Below are positions 36,096-49,400 of a stretch of DNA of 64,000 nt, in pieces. Made by a program: the position numbers and the translations under genes. The stretch's first letter is position 1. Each line of letters starts with the position of its first letter. Below the pieces are notes generated by a model, which was given only the letters and a program-made list of their open reading frames with translations, made no database searches and had not been told where the DNA came from. The stretch comes from Macrotrachela quadricornifera (Eukaryota > Rotifera > Eurotatoria > Philodinida > Philodinidae): the NCBI GenBank assembly GCA_022393335.1, contig JAJEKB010001134.1:62001-126000 (forward strand), written 5' to 3'.

Positions 36096-37806
36096 ATGAG
36101 GTAAAGTTCTATGTAAAATGAATAAATTAAATTTATATATTAATTCCTTTTTTTTCACGTAACAGTAGCACAAAAACTAGGTAAGATAATTAATCGAAAT
36201 TAAGAAAATCAATATATTTAAGTTAAAATAGATATTAAAAGGAAGAATTCTTCTTTTTTTTTTTAATTTTTTATTACTCATAGTGAACATCGATCATCAC
36301 GTACAACAAAAGATTCTCATCGTGAAAAGGATGCTCATCGAGAAATTCGTGAAGAAAAAGCATCAACAAGTCATCATCATTCAGCAGTAAATAATGTTCC
36401 ATCAACCGATCGTGCTTTTAAAGATAAGCATCATCCATTACTAATTGCAATTTGGAATGCTGATCGAACACAAACAAATATTGATGAAAAACTTAAAGGT
36501 CTTCGTGATTTAATTAAAAAAGGCACAAGTATAACAAAAAAAAAATAAAAGAAATTATTTAACGAAAAAGAAATAATAAATTTCTTCTTTTTAAGATCCA
36601 AGTGTTAGTTGTGAAATTTTACATGAACAAACGGGTACACCTATTGCACAAGTATCACCATTGATCATTGCTTGTTTCGAAGGTGATGTTGATATTATTC
36701 GTTTTTTTATTGAAGTTAGTAGTTAAAAACAATATACATATATATATATTTTTCAAATAATTTAATTTATTTTTTATATAAAGAATGGTGCTGATCCAAA
36801 TCAGGCTGAAAGTGAGCATCATTTAACACCTATTCATGTTTTGTGTGATGCTGAATATCATGGACAAAGTTTACGTGTAAATATTTAAAAAACTAATTCA
36901 GTTAAATATATATTGTTTTTCTTTTTATAGCAAAAAGATCGAGCTGATTTAATTCGTTTATTAATTAAACATGGTGCACAAGTTAATCATTTAGATCGAA
37001 GTTCAATGGCTGCTATTCATAAGTAAAAAAATTGGAATGAAATATTTTTTTCTAAATATTTCTAGAGCTGTTATTCATGATCGACCGGAATGTGTTGAAG
37101 CATTAATGGATGCACATGCTGATCCAAATGTTGCATTTATGGGTGATACACCATTAAGTATTGCTGCAAGACATAATCGAAGTAAAATTGTTCAGTAAGA
37201 TTAAATAAATAAATATTAAAACAACTAAAAAATACAAAATAATTATTTTTTTTTTAAAAAAAAAAAGAATATTACTTGATCATAAAGAAACAAATGTTAA
37301 TCATCGTAATGATCAAGGTGGTACTGCACTTCATTTTGCTAGTGCTGGTATTATATTTAAATATAAAAGAAAAAACATCTTTTTTTTTTTATTTTAAATT
37401 ATATTTAGGTATTGTTGATAGTCCAGAATGTGTCGAATTATTATTACATTCTGGTGCTAAAGTTAATTCACAAGATTTAAAAAATAACACGGCTGCAATG
37501 GTTGCTTGTTTTTTTAATAAACCACGTATTTTGACAACTTTAATTCGAGCTGGTGCGGATCTTATTGTTCGAAATAATGAAGGTAAAAAAAGAAACGACA
37601 AAGTTTTTCTTATTTTAATTTTCTTTTGATTAGGCAAAGATGCATATGATGTAGCTATTGAAAAAGAATTTGATGAATGCAAAGAAATTGTAACTAAAGC
37701 ACTTGAAAAACGAGGTATTAAAGCTGGTGTTAAACCAACTGCAACAGCACCAACAACAACTGAAAAATTAACTGAAGAAGTTGATAAACTTAAACTTAAA
37801 CGTTAA
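36096..37806 (+). CDS. Ankyrin-repeat protein of unknown specific function
   Basis: Nine exons (36096-36100, 36284-36528, 36596-36714, 36784-36876, 36931-37022, 37066-37194, 37268-37347, 37409-37582, 37634-37806) join in frame to 369 residues. The first coding exon is only ATGAG; with 36284 it reads MSEHRSSRTTK. No other in-frame ATG precedes the repeats. Residues 1-55 are charged and His/Ser-rich. About six ankyrin repeats follow, marked by HHPLLIAIWN, PLIIACFEGDVDIIRFFIENGADPN, TPIHVLC, DLIRLLIKHGAQVNHLD, CVEALMDAHADPNVA, TPLSIAARHNRSKIVQILLDH, GGTALHFASAG and CVELLLHSGAKVN. A Lys/Thr-rich tail ends in KLKLKR. It is soluble and probably a binding scaffold; the partner is unknown. Confidence 0.88.
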
Positions 37807-39900
37807 ACAAATAACTTTATAATCAATTAGAAAAAAAAAAAGAACAATTGAATACTTCACAATCAGAGATCACTTTTGTTTTCCTTTCCGTTTTTTTTTC
37901 TTCTTCATTGTTACTTTTGTTTAATTGCATCAAATGTATTTCCTTTGTTTCTCTGTCTAATTTAACTCATACAACTGTTTTACACTTTTCTAATGTCAAA
38001 CATTTTTTAACCCCTATTGATCGACTCTCACGTCAAACTTTAGAGTACTTGAGTGGCATATGTATGCTTTTTCTTTTTTTTTTTTTTTTTTTGTCTCCTA
38101 TTCATTCATACTGACAACATTCTTCCTCTCACATTTTTTGTTCTATTCTTTTCAAAAATCGCTTAACATTGCCGGAGGTCTAATGCTTTTTTGAATTGAT
38201 TTCCCGCGCGCTTATTTTCTCTTTCTCATTTTTTTGCAAGTGTTAACTTTTTTTTTTTTTTGTATGTCATACTGTTATGCATGCCTGACATCGTCATCTA
38301 TCGATTCTAATAAATGATCTTTTTCGTTTTGCTTGCATAATCTCAGTCGTCTATATATAAATTTTTTAACATAACACATCAAGAAGCAAAAAAAAAAAAG
38401 AAGTCTTTCTTCTAATAAATCAAAATCGATCTTACGTTTTTTTTTATTTATATGTCTGTCTATTTCTTCTGTTGGCACATATTTTTTATCGATTGTCTTC
38501 TTTACGACATATATTGATTATATCATGTGTGAATGTGTATGTCTTTTCGCACAATAAATTAAAAAAAATAAAAAAAGAAGAGAGAGAGAGAAGAAATAAA
38601 AAAAAAAATGAGCAGCCGAATAACAGTTTGATTGCTTCCTGGAAAATTTTGACAAGATCTATGAAGATGATCTATCGAAGTGTATGCACAATTATATATA
38701 TTTTGATATTCTTTCCATCTTTTCTTTTTGTTTTAATTGCTTTGCAAATGAACTTTGGGAATGGATAGTTTTTTTTTCCTTGTATTATTTTATTCTTTGA
38801 ATAAAAAAAAAAATTGTCAAGAGAAAAAGAAACCAAAATAGTGACGATAACAATTGTGCTGATAGTTACAAATATGAAATATGTAATAAACATCAAGAGG
38901 AAACCTTTAATTATAAAAAAAAAGAAGAAGAAGAAGAAAAAGAGAAATAGAAGAAAAGAATATATTTATATAAAACTTTTTTTTTGTATATCTTTGTAAA
39001 GATGTACAAATATTATTAATGAAAGTTTGTGATTATTTTATTTTATAATTAAATGTTCATTGAGTTTTTTTTCCCTCATAATCTTTTGATGAAATATAAA
39101 AATAACAAAAAAAAAAAAGAAAATCTCGAGACAATGAACAAATGGTTAGATATTAAATGAAATTTTAATAGAACATAAAACGAAGAAAAAGAATAGTTGT
39201 AATAAAATATTCATTAAACAAGCGTTTATTTTATTTAAAAATTCATATAAATCTTTTAGTTCTTTATTCAACAAATGAATATTGACGATCCTATCGTTTT
39301 TACTAATTGCTGTTAATCCGTAGTTGCCATGCATTCTTTAACATTTTTCTTCTTTCTTCAACTATCAATAGCATAGACATAGATGCTATAACATCATCAA
39401 TTCATTTTTTTTCTCTTCGTTTACTTTTATATATATATATATCTTTCTCTCTCTATTCTTGTTCACTCGGTCATTCTGAATCATTGTGCAGGAACTCATC
39501 GCGTATTTCCTGTATGTGTGTCATCGAATCAGCGGTATATTACCAAGTCTCGTAAGAAAATTTTTCATTGAAATTTTATCTCTTTTATTAGTGAATAGAT
39601 TGAGAAAGAAAAAGCAAAAAAAGAATTTTGGGTCTCTCTTTTTTTTCTCTTTATATCAAATAGAGTGCTAACAAACAAGTGTAGCAACTAGCAGTAAGAG
39701 CTCTATCTAACAAAAAAAAAACTCGAAGGAATGATCGAGTTTATCATTCAGTTCTCTCTTTTTTTTTTCTTTTCGCGAACAAGCTCTTTTCTTTGTGTGT
39801 TGAGCACTAGTAAGTAGTAATAGTGCTATGCACAGCTACTGTAGTTAGAGTGTCATCCGGAATTTGAAACTCTATTTTCCATTGAAGATGAGACGCAAAG

Positions 39901-39928
<28 letters not shown>
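39901..39928. repeat. GA microsatellite
   Basis: About 14 GA units; one of several GA tracts in the low-complexity block. Confidence 0.85.
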
Positions 39929-39932
<4 letters not shown>

Positions 39933-40588
39933 TGGAGCGAAGAGAAAAAAAATTTTTCTCTAACACATACATTCTACTCGACTAGAACTTACAACTGCGA
40001 ATTTATTTGATAGGATAGTGCTCTATTTTCTCGATAGATAGTTCAGTCTCGAAACAAGATCAGAACGCACATATAACAAAAAAAAAAAGAAGCGAAGAGA
40101 AAAAAAACGAGACGACGAACCAAAAAAAAAAAGAAGAGAAGAAAAATTCATCACATCTTTCTACAACATCTTCACTATCAATTCAACGTATACATTTTAT
40201 ATATATACATTCAAAATTGGTAAGCTTGAGCTTTCACAATAGTATAAATGTAATTGATACTTCAATCAATAATTGAGCGATAGAAATGTCGACCGCTCAA
40301 CAAAATCAAACTATGAGACAAAAGAATCAACAGACATTAAAAAAAAACGAAACAAAAAAAAAATATAGAGAACTTTGCATGCTTATGTTATTGTTAGAGA
40401 ATTAATTTGTCGCGTGTTGAGCTCGACTATAGAGTAGCAAATGCAACTAGAGATCAAAAATAAAATGAGACCACCATCACTACTATTCCATGTCTTGTCG
40501 TCGGGTTTTTCTTTTCTTTTTGTTTCTTTTGCAATGTTTTGAGCTTATGCATAAATAATATTTTGAACTATAGGAGAAAAAGAAACGG

Positions 40589-40612
40589 GAGAGAGAGAGA
40601 GAGAGAGAGAGA
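40589..40612. repeat. GA microsatellite
   Basis: About 12 GA units in the same block. Confidence 0.8.
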
Positions 40613-43191
40613 AGATAGCTTCTTTTTCATACATAAAACTCATCATATATAGAAAATAGATTGAATAAAATTTGCGTTTGCTAAAAAAAACAGGTAGTAT
40701 TAGAATAGTAGGACAAATTGAAGTAAAGCGGATGATGACAATGTTTCATCTCCTCGAGCATTTTTACGATTGGTATCATGTATGCTTGAATGAATTGTAG
40801 AAGACATCGTCATTGCTGAGTCGTAATGCAGAGGCCAATTTTCAGAGTCATTACGCCTTCAGGTTTGAAGAGCAATCATTAGAAGAAGACGACCACAACG
40901 GAAGACACAACGAAGGCAACGAGCCTGTCGAAAGAGAAGTCAAACACTCATATTTGACTTCCTGCAAACATGTATACAATAAAAAAAAAGAGATCTCGAG
41001 TTTCTTAATTATGAATCAAGAAAAACTGAGACGAGAGAAATAAAAAAAAGAAAAGAAAAAAGAAACAACTAACTTAAAATATTTTTTTAATTCCTTTAAA
41101 TTAAACATCATTTAAGCAATATTAAGAATCACTTTTATCTATCTCTGTTTGAAATCTTCCTGTAATGTTTTTTTTATTGCATGCAAAAGATCTCCTGCTG
41201 CTCTTTTTTTTTATTCCATATCTAATTCTCAATTACTTCTTTTTTTTGTACTGATCTTTTTTTTTAGTAATTCATTCACCCTCTCATACAAAATAGACAA
41301 TTTTTTGCTTCTTCTTATTCTTATCCTTTTCTTGTCTTCGGTCGTTTAAAATAAAAAAAAGAAAAAAAAAACGGCAAGCAATCGCGTGACGTACGCATCA
41401 GGGGGTGCGCTCGGATGATCCACTACCGCGTTACGATGAGATTTCAATCGGCGTGTGTGTGTGTGTGTGTGTGTGTCGCTCTCTCTCTCATTTCCGTAAA
41501 TTTTTTTTTGTCTGTTTTAATACACAATTGTCTTGTCAATTGTAGCCTTTATCATTTCTTTCTTTCTTCATTTTTTTTTCACTAAGTCTTATACATTGTA
41601 TTTGGAAGAATATAATCGACAAATTTTTTCCCTGCTAAGAGCTAAGAGAAAGAGAGAGGGAGAGAGAGAGAAATCTAATAATGTGAAAATTTTCAATGAC
41701 AACGACTCTTATGTTGATGCTGGCCCCTGATGATTGTGTATGGTGGATGCACACACGTACTAGACACTTGTTGATTGAAATATGTCGAGCTATTTCTAAA
41801 AAGTTTACTGCTATCTCTATTTTCTCTCGGGCGTTTATAATAGAAGGTGCAACACGCAGATCGATAATGAAGATAGCAATCTGTGTTTGTCAATTGAAAA
41901 TAATAAATTGAACTAGGAAATAATGTCGTTTTCTTTTTAGATTGTTAGAAATTGATCATTTTTCATGTCTTTTAATGTTTTAAGAATAACAATAACAATA
42001 GTAGTCAATCTCATTAGAAAGACTTTTTTTTTAACGAGTGAATACGATGTTTTTGATTCTTGAACTTTTTTTCCCTTATATATATATATATATGTATGTA
42101 TGTGTTGTTATATTTCATTTTCTTATTTCTTCAATCGACTTGTTCGCTCTTTTATTTCTCTTCATCTTTATCGAGTTCTTTCTTATTGAAGTAGGCGGGC
42201 ATCATGTCCATAGAATAGAAACATTGAAATTGTGTATGTATGTGAATAAAAGCAGTAATAGTAATGGTAGTAGTTCTCTTTTAGATTTTTAATATATTTT
42301 TGATATGAATATAAGAAGAATGAGAGAGAGAGAGAGAGAGAAAAAAGTTTTTTTATTTGCAAGTTAAAGTATAGAATCGATTTATGCGTTTTATGTGCTC
42401 TTTTCATTCTATTCGATTATTCGTACATATATTTTGATGGCAGCAGGTTTTGTCTGTTCTTCTTCCTTTTTCTTTGCTATTCAAATCAAAATTGAGAACG
42501 CTTTTTTTTTTAAAACAATAACAACAAAAGGAATCAAGAGTGTAAGAAAGAAAACGCTCTTAACATGTATTGATAAGAATTCAGAGTTAAGGTGACGTAT
42601 GTTATATATATATGTTGACATTTTCTAATTTCAAGACATGATTGAACATGGCCTCAAGTTTGCATGCAGTCGCTGTTGTTCACCGGGCCCGAGAGAGAAA
42701 AAAAAGGAACATACACACTTGACAGACAATATCAAATAATAGTAGTATGTGAGAGAAAGAGAGGATGGAACAAAATTAAATTTTTTTTTTCTTTTTCTCA
42801 CTCATAAAGAACACAACGTTTTGTTGAAAGAGGTGAAGGGGACTCTTGGGAAGCGCGTGTGTGCACTTTTTTTAACAACACTCAGTAACCATTCATTCAT
42901 TCTATATTGTTGATTAAGTGAGAAAAAACAGGACTGTAGAAATGCAGAAATGAAAAAAAAAAAATTTAATCATCACTCATAGACTTTTATAAAACGAGAG
43001 AATAAAGAGCAAGTTTCTTTTTTTCCTCTTATTTTTTTTTTGAAGATAACATTCATTTTCTTTTTTTTTTTATATTTTGTATATATGTGTTTTAATAGCA
43101 GCGTCCTCATCTTGCGTACATTTTTTTTTCGCTCTTGTATTCTCTTTTTTTGGTTTGAAAGTCAAATGAAACAGAACAGATGCCGATGTGT

Positions 43192-43196
<5 letters not shown>

Positions 43197-43243
<47 letters not shown>
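43197..43243. repeat. long GA microsatellite
   Basis: About 23 uninterrupted GA units, the longest in the window. It lies about 40 bases upstream of a donor-like GTAAGT at 43282. Any Arg-Glu repeat read through it is an artefact of the dinucleotide. Confidence 0.9.
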
Positions 43244-43244
<1 letters not shown>

Positions 43245-45796
43245 CAACCAACGTCGGCTTCACTTCATTTGAAAATAACAAGTAAGTGTATGTAAGAATG
43301 TAAAATTGCATCGATTATAAATTTATTCTTTTTTATTTTATTCTGATTATTTGTTTTATTTAAAAAGAAATGGCTTCAATAATTGAAAAAATCAAAATAA
43401 ACAAAATTTTTATTTGTATATGTTTTCTAGTTTCTTTTTTTTTTGTTTTAATGATTGATTGAATATTCTTAATGTTTTTGATTATTTAAACATTATAAAC
43501 ACATCTGGAATAATCATTTTTCTTTTCCTTCTTTTTTATTTTTTATTTTGTTAGGAAATAAAAATGTAAATATAATATCTTTCATCATCTGGATAGACAT
43601 GAAACAAGAGATAAAATAGAAAAGATATTTAGTTTAGTCTTTAGAATAATCGACAATTTTTCCGTTCTATATATTAGAAAATCTAATCTTGACACATCTG
43701 TTTCATCTCTTCTTGTTTTCTATGTCTAAGATTTTTTTTTTTTCTTATCTGGTTAAGTTGTTTGTATGTATTAAGAAAAGAAAGAAATATGGATTGTCCT
43801 TTACAATCATAGTTATACTTCTTCGTCTTCGTCTTGATTATATATAATAGAGAGAAAAAAAATTCTTTTGGTCTTCTCTCGTTTCCGGTAGATGCCATTT
43901 TTTGTTTCTTCAATTTATGAGAGAAAGAAAGATCTGTACAGATGCGCTATTTATTATTGACTAAAATGCTTTTCTTAATCAATCAATCAATCTAGAAGAT
44001 GAGTTGAACTTTTGCCTCGCGCACGATCGTTCTTTCTCAATTATATCGAACTTTTTTTTTCCAATTATTTATCTTGTTCGTTCAATGTATCACCACGATT
44101 GATGGTTAACACGATCATATATATAAACACATTCTTGTTTCTGAGAATAGAAAGAACAACTGAACTCATAATGCGAACTGATATCAGTACATTAGTAAAC
44201 TATGTCTAATGTTCTTTAGAATTACATCTTAGGTTTTTTTTTTTGATATATGGAATATAAGAAAGAAGAAAGGAGAAGAATAGAAATGATGTTCCGTTTT
44301 GTTTCTTTAACCGATTCATCGTTCGTATTCTATCTTGATATTCCTCCTTTTTCTCATTCTGTTTGTACAGAATATTATTTTAGGAAAATTCTCTTTTTTT
44401 TTTTCTATTCTTTATACAGAGAGAAAAGTTCGAGCTAAATAAGAGTGTGTATGTACCAGCATCGACTGTATTAGTTAGTATAGTAAATGTCGAAGAGATT
44501 TTTTTTTTTTTCTTCGTACATCCTAACCAACCAAATATATTTATATGTAGAAAGATAGTATAAGCGAATGTGTTTCTTTATATTTTTTTTTCTCATCGAT
44601 TCCATCGTTTTTCTCGAGTGCTAGAACAAAGAATTGTTGATAATAATGGTTACATTATAATGTATCCTAGAAGAAGAAAACAACAACGGCTGAATTTTCC
44701 GGTAAAATTGATTGATGTTAAGAAACATTTATTTTTTTTTAAATAGACATTTTTTCTTGTATTTAAGTCTTTAATTAAAAGTAAAAAAAAAAAAAGTAAT
44801 TTCTTCTTTTAAATTTAGACAGAGCATACATCCGCTATCCTTTAGTTTTTTTTTTGTTCTCGTTTAGTAATTCATTTATTTCGACGAGAAGATAAGAGGG
44901 AGAATATAAATATATATAGACATCTTTAATCTACTATTCCTTTTGCTTATAGTCAAAGTTCTTTCTTTGTCGATGTGTTTTTAAAATAAAATGATGTGTG
45001 TGAGAGAGAATAGTCCTTGTTTTTCTTTCTCTCTACGTGTGTAACCAAATTAATCTGAGACCAATGATAGAAAAAAAAAACTGAATACGCAAAATGCAAA
45101 AAGAAGTTCATTAAGTTAAGGAACTATCAGAGAATAAGACAAAAAAAAAAGGAAAAGAAAGATGTAGAACTGAGTTAGTTTATTTAAGACTAAAAGGGAT
45201 GTAAAATGTACATTTTCTTTCTTTTCTTTTCTCATTCAAAAAAAAAAAAATAATAACAACAAAAAACTTTTTTTTATAAAATCATTCAACCGAAACTCAG
45301 TTTGGTCTGTTAGCCTTCACTTTCTCTTTTATAAGGTTTTTTCTGCTTGTTCGTATTCTCGTTTTTTTTTTTCGATTTGCTTCTTGAAGGTAAAATATCG
45401 ACATTAACTGCACGTTGAAAAAAAAAAAATTTGCAATCATTATTATCATCATAGTCAGTCCGCCTTCATAAAAAAAAAAACCTAATGCAAACAATAAGTC
45501 TATTTTATATGAAAAAAGACACTGATGACAAAAACGCAATAAAGAAAAAGAAGAGAAGAAGAAGAAGAAAAAAAATATAGATAGAAATAATACAAATACT
45601 ATTTTGTATATCTATATTCGATTTATTCATTCATTCGTTTTACATCGCCTTTTATATTATATTGTCATCGATGCATGTTATATATTAGTATGCTTGACAA
45701 CAATATTTTTATTTGAATCTATTCGATTTTAGAAAAAAAAAAGGTGAGTAGGTGTATTCAACAAAAAAAACATCTTGTCTTTCATAGATATGAAGA

Positions 45797-45825
45797 TTAA
45801 TAATAATAATAATAATAATAATAAT
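45797..45825. repeat. TAA trinucleotide microsatellite
   Basis: About nine TAA units. Confidence 0.8.
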
Positions 45826-46149
45826 CGTTTTTTTTTTATTCTTTATGTGTGCTTAAGATTTAAAAACTGAGATGCCGCTCATCATTAGAATGGCATAAAT
45901 ATAAAGCGATCATCATCCTTTCAAGATTTCAATCATCACATGCACTTTTTTTTCTTGTTTCTCTCTATATCTATCCTATCGTCATATAATTAGATTCGGT
46001 CTTTATACGCCGGTCATCAACAGAAAAAAAAAAAAATAAAACGACTATGATGAGAGAATTTGACATTTCTTTTTCTACTATTTGAGTTCGCTTAATAATA
46101 AAGAACAGAAGAAAAGAAAAATAAATCTTCAATTTATACCTTTTTTTTT

Positions 46150-46182
46150 CTATTTTATTTTATTTTATTTTATTTTATTTTA
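46150..46182 (+). repeat. ATTTT pentanucleotide repeat forming the tract of a splice acceptor
   Basis: About six TTTTA units ending in TTTTAG, just before the exon that carries the RRKQ start. The repeat itself supplies the polypyrimidine tract. Confidence 0.7.
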
Positions 46183-46320
46183 GATTCAGTCATATGAAAA
46201 ATTTGACTGAAATAAAAAACAAAAAATTCTAAAAACTAAAAAAAAATAAATATTCAAATTTCACTATGACAGCACAATATAAATGGAGCCACAATAAAAT
46301 TTAAATTTAAATTATATAAA

Positions 46321-46418
46321 ATGATGGAATCAACAAATACAACTACTGATCAACAAACACCACCTATAATACCGATTAATAATAGTAGTAGTCGTCGGAA
46401 ACAGAGCAAACCTAATAG
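46321..46418 (+). CDS. First coding exon of a putative NuRD-recruiting zinc-finger transcription factor (rest of the gene not found)
   Basis: An ATG at 46321 opens 32 codons and ends as AG before GTAAAT at 46419, a normal donor. The last residues are SSSRRKQSKPN(R). RRKQ-x-(K/N)-P is the N-terminal NuRD/RBBP4-binding motif of the SALL, BCL11, FOG and ZNF423/521 proteins, often encoded in a short first exon like this one. Here a Ser/Thr/Asn-rich extension of about 24 residues precedes it. The exon probably starts at 46184 and carries two short upstream frames (46194-46232, 46266-46304). No C2H2 zinc-finger exons were found downstream. A 10-base gap lies 780 bases on, so the gene may be broken by the assembly or have a very long intron. 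The exact family member cannot be decided. Confidence 0.6.
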
Positions 46419-46450
46419 GTAAATGCAAGATTATTATTATTATTATTTTT

Positions 46451-46484
<34 letters not shown>

Positions 46485-49400
46485 GATTTTTTAAAAAAAA
46501 ATAAATATATGACAGATGGTCATTGTTATAAAATTTTACAACGTTATTTATAATCGAATAAGAATTACAAGTAGTAGACTCAAAATTCTATTCTATAATC
46601 ATTTATCTCATTCTCTTTCAACCCATTGATTCTATATGTATGTGTCCGAAATTACAATAAGTTCTAATAAAAAATGAATGTTTAGAGAAAAAAAAAAAAA
46701 GAATTGCACACATACATTAGGACTCCCGTTCGTTTCACTAATGTTAATAGTTCTACTCTGCGAAAAGAAGAAAAAGAAAAAGAAGAAGAAAAAAAAACTG
46801 AAACTGTGTGTGTATATATGTGTGTGTGTTAGGGTTATTGATGAGATGCACTGACAACGCACATATAAACGGAAACGAAACTCATCAAGTATTTGCCTCC
46901 AACAACAGACGAACGACGATAAGAGAAACCGACAGATAGATAGACAAAAAAAAAAAGAAGAAAAGAAAAGAAAAGAAAGAAGAAATAGATCAATACAAAA
47001 AAAAAACTCATAAATAAAGAAAAAGAGTGCGGGAAACGAACTCATTCAAATGCAAATACACGCATCAATGAATGAGATTCAAGATTTAACAAAAAAATAA
47101 ATAAATAATTCTAATTAAAACTATTCTTCTTATTTAACCGTAATAATAACCATTAAAAATCATTTATTCACGCTTTTTAATATATACAAAAAATTTANNN
47201 NNNNNNNAAAAAAAACATCTATTCATTATTGCTTCCCTTTTACCCGTTCTTCCCTTGTGTATGTCGTGCAATTAAAAAAGCAAACCAGTTTCTCTTCTTT
47301 TTTTTTTTTGTTTTATAATTTAAAAAACAAAACCAACTGAACAATAACAATAACAAATAATACACACATCTATGCCATATATGTGTTGTTATTCTCATAT
47401 TCTTCGTTTCTTTTTTTTCTTGTTGTTATGAAGATCTCCTCTTCTTTTTTTTCGACTTTTGGTTTTCTTTTTTTTTTTTCGTTTTCTGAAAATAGTTCTT
47501 TGCGTATTTCGTTTTCTTCTTTTTTTTTTGTGTGTGTATCGTTTTTTGCTGTGTGTGTGTGTGTGAACAAAAAAGCACAAATGTATACTTTCTAGTTACC
47601 ACCACATTTAAGATAAGTGGTGTGTGTGCGAACAAAGTAAACGAACAAAATGATATATTTCTTTGTAATAATGCAATGGAATTTTTTTTTCATTAAACTA
47701 TAGAAAAGAGTAGAAGATTGAACATTTATTTATTGAGAATTTCAATGAAAGGAATAGAAAAGTAATGATTATTCAAATAATGATAGATTTTATGAATTTA
47801 AAAGAGTATTATTTTTATTTATACTAAAATTACAGGTTTTTTTTTTGTTTTATATACTATAATTAGTATTTCTCATGTACATCAATTAATTTGACTTTTA
47901 TTTCATTAAAGAAAGTAAATCCTTTCATGTAAATATATAAAATCCATTGAGAGTTTGGATGATATAATATCATCATTAACACTGTAGACGCTGAAAATAA
48001 ACTAATTATTGATTATGAATTTTATCAAATCTATTAATATTCAATTTTGAATTGAGCTAAAAAAAGCGTTGATGATAAATACTATATTGAATATGTCTAT
48101 AAAGGATTGTATTCTTACCAATAGTTTATGTACATTTAATACACATCAATCTTTTATGTCATTCATATGTCATATTTGACCTATTAAATAGATATATGTA
48201 TATATAAACCTGCTCACTTATTATTAGTAATTAACCACATTTGACATTTGGCTAAGCAATAATCTCGAGCAAAAGTATTATTATTCAACTTTTATATTTT
48301 TCAATCTTAAAGAATAGAATATACATTTATGTTTATGGAACGATTTCTATTATAAATATTTTAAATAGGTATTTTTTTAGAAAATCAATTTGACATTTTT
48401 TACTTTTCTTGAAAGGTTGTCGATAAGATTAATGTTCTATCTTTGGCATAAAAAAAATTTATATTTACCTTTTTCAAATAAAATAAGTACCAGAATTTTA
48501 TCAATAATTCAATTACATGTTCGTATAATTTGATTGGTAATCTAGTAGAAAAAAATAAATAAATTCCATTCTTTTCTAATATAATGCTATGCAAAAATAG
48601 ATAGCACTCAAACTTTAGACACAATAGTATTGATAAGCGATAATTTGTTTTAATACAGATCGTAAATCATTTATTGATACAGAAAGCGCCAACATTTATA
48701 ATTTTCTCATAATAATTATAAGATTAATATCATTAATGAAAAATTGATTTTGATTAACGAATATTAATTTCTAGACACTACGTTCTATTTTTTATTACAA
48801 TATGAGATGTAATATTAAGATTTTCATTGAGAAGAATAATTAGATTGAATCAAATATGATTCGTAAATTTAGTTGGAGGAATTGGCTGATTTCTACTAGA
48901 GTGGAATAGACTAGCATTATTGAATGTTATTCATTTCAACTTGTTATAGAAATAAAAATGAAGTAGAGAAAAAAGAGTGTCAACATGGTTGATATTTGAA
49001 AATACAAAGAAAAATCAATTGTATTAAGTTTTCGCTATGAATTATGATATTTATTTTTATATGATATAACTTCGATTATTTACGTTTCAAAGTCTTCTAT
49101 CCGAAAATAGAGATATTACAAACGAGAGGAAAAGTCTAGAGATACAGGAAAACTTATGACACGTATCCTTTATCACGAGATTAAGGTCATGAAGAACGAT
49201 AGTAAAGCTTAAATGATATATTAATTAGTTTTATAATTCATTAAGTATATCCCGAAGATATGTTTCCAATATTTTACCGATGTTTAAATGAGCTTTTGTA
49301 ATCGTTTGCACATTTTTTTATCTCGATAAAATTGCTAATTTTGTGAATATATTTGACAGATGTGCATAGTGACAGACCTAGTGCTGCTCGTATAGATTTT

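Larger units (their letters stand above)
37807..46183. other. 8-kb low-complexity region; possible distal promoter and leader of the zinc-finger-type gene
   Basis: No protein gene was recognised. The region is dominated by long T, A, GA and CT tracts and microsatellites. Two donor-like sites could end non-coding leader exons: GTAAGC at 40220, following a T/C-rich exon-like stretch, and GTAAGT at 43282. Either could splice to the acceptor at 46181-46183, whose pyrimidine tract is an ATTTT repeat. This would make a multi-kb 5'-leader intron for the exon starting at 46184. That pairing is inference. Confidence 0.4.

Noticed and set aside
43040..43285. Open frame with a long Arg-Glu repeat
   Set aside because: The repeat is the translation of a GA microsatellite, and the rest is T-run sequence; no splice or codon support.
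46632..47045. 137-codon minus-strand frame rich in Phe and Ser
   Set aside because: Produced by A/T homopolymers and GAA tracts read on the other strand; no coding character.
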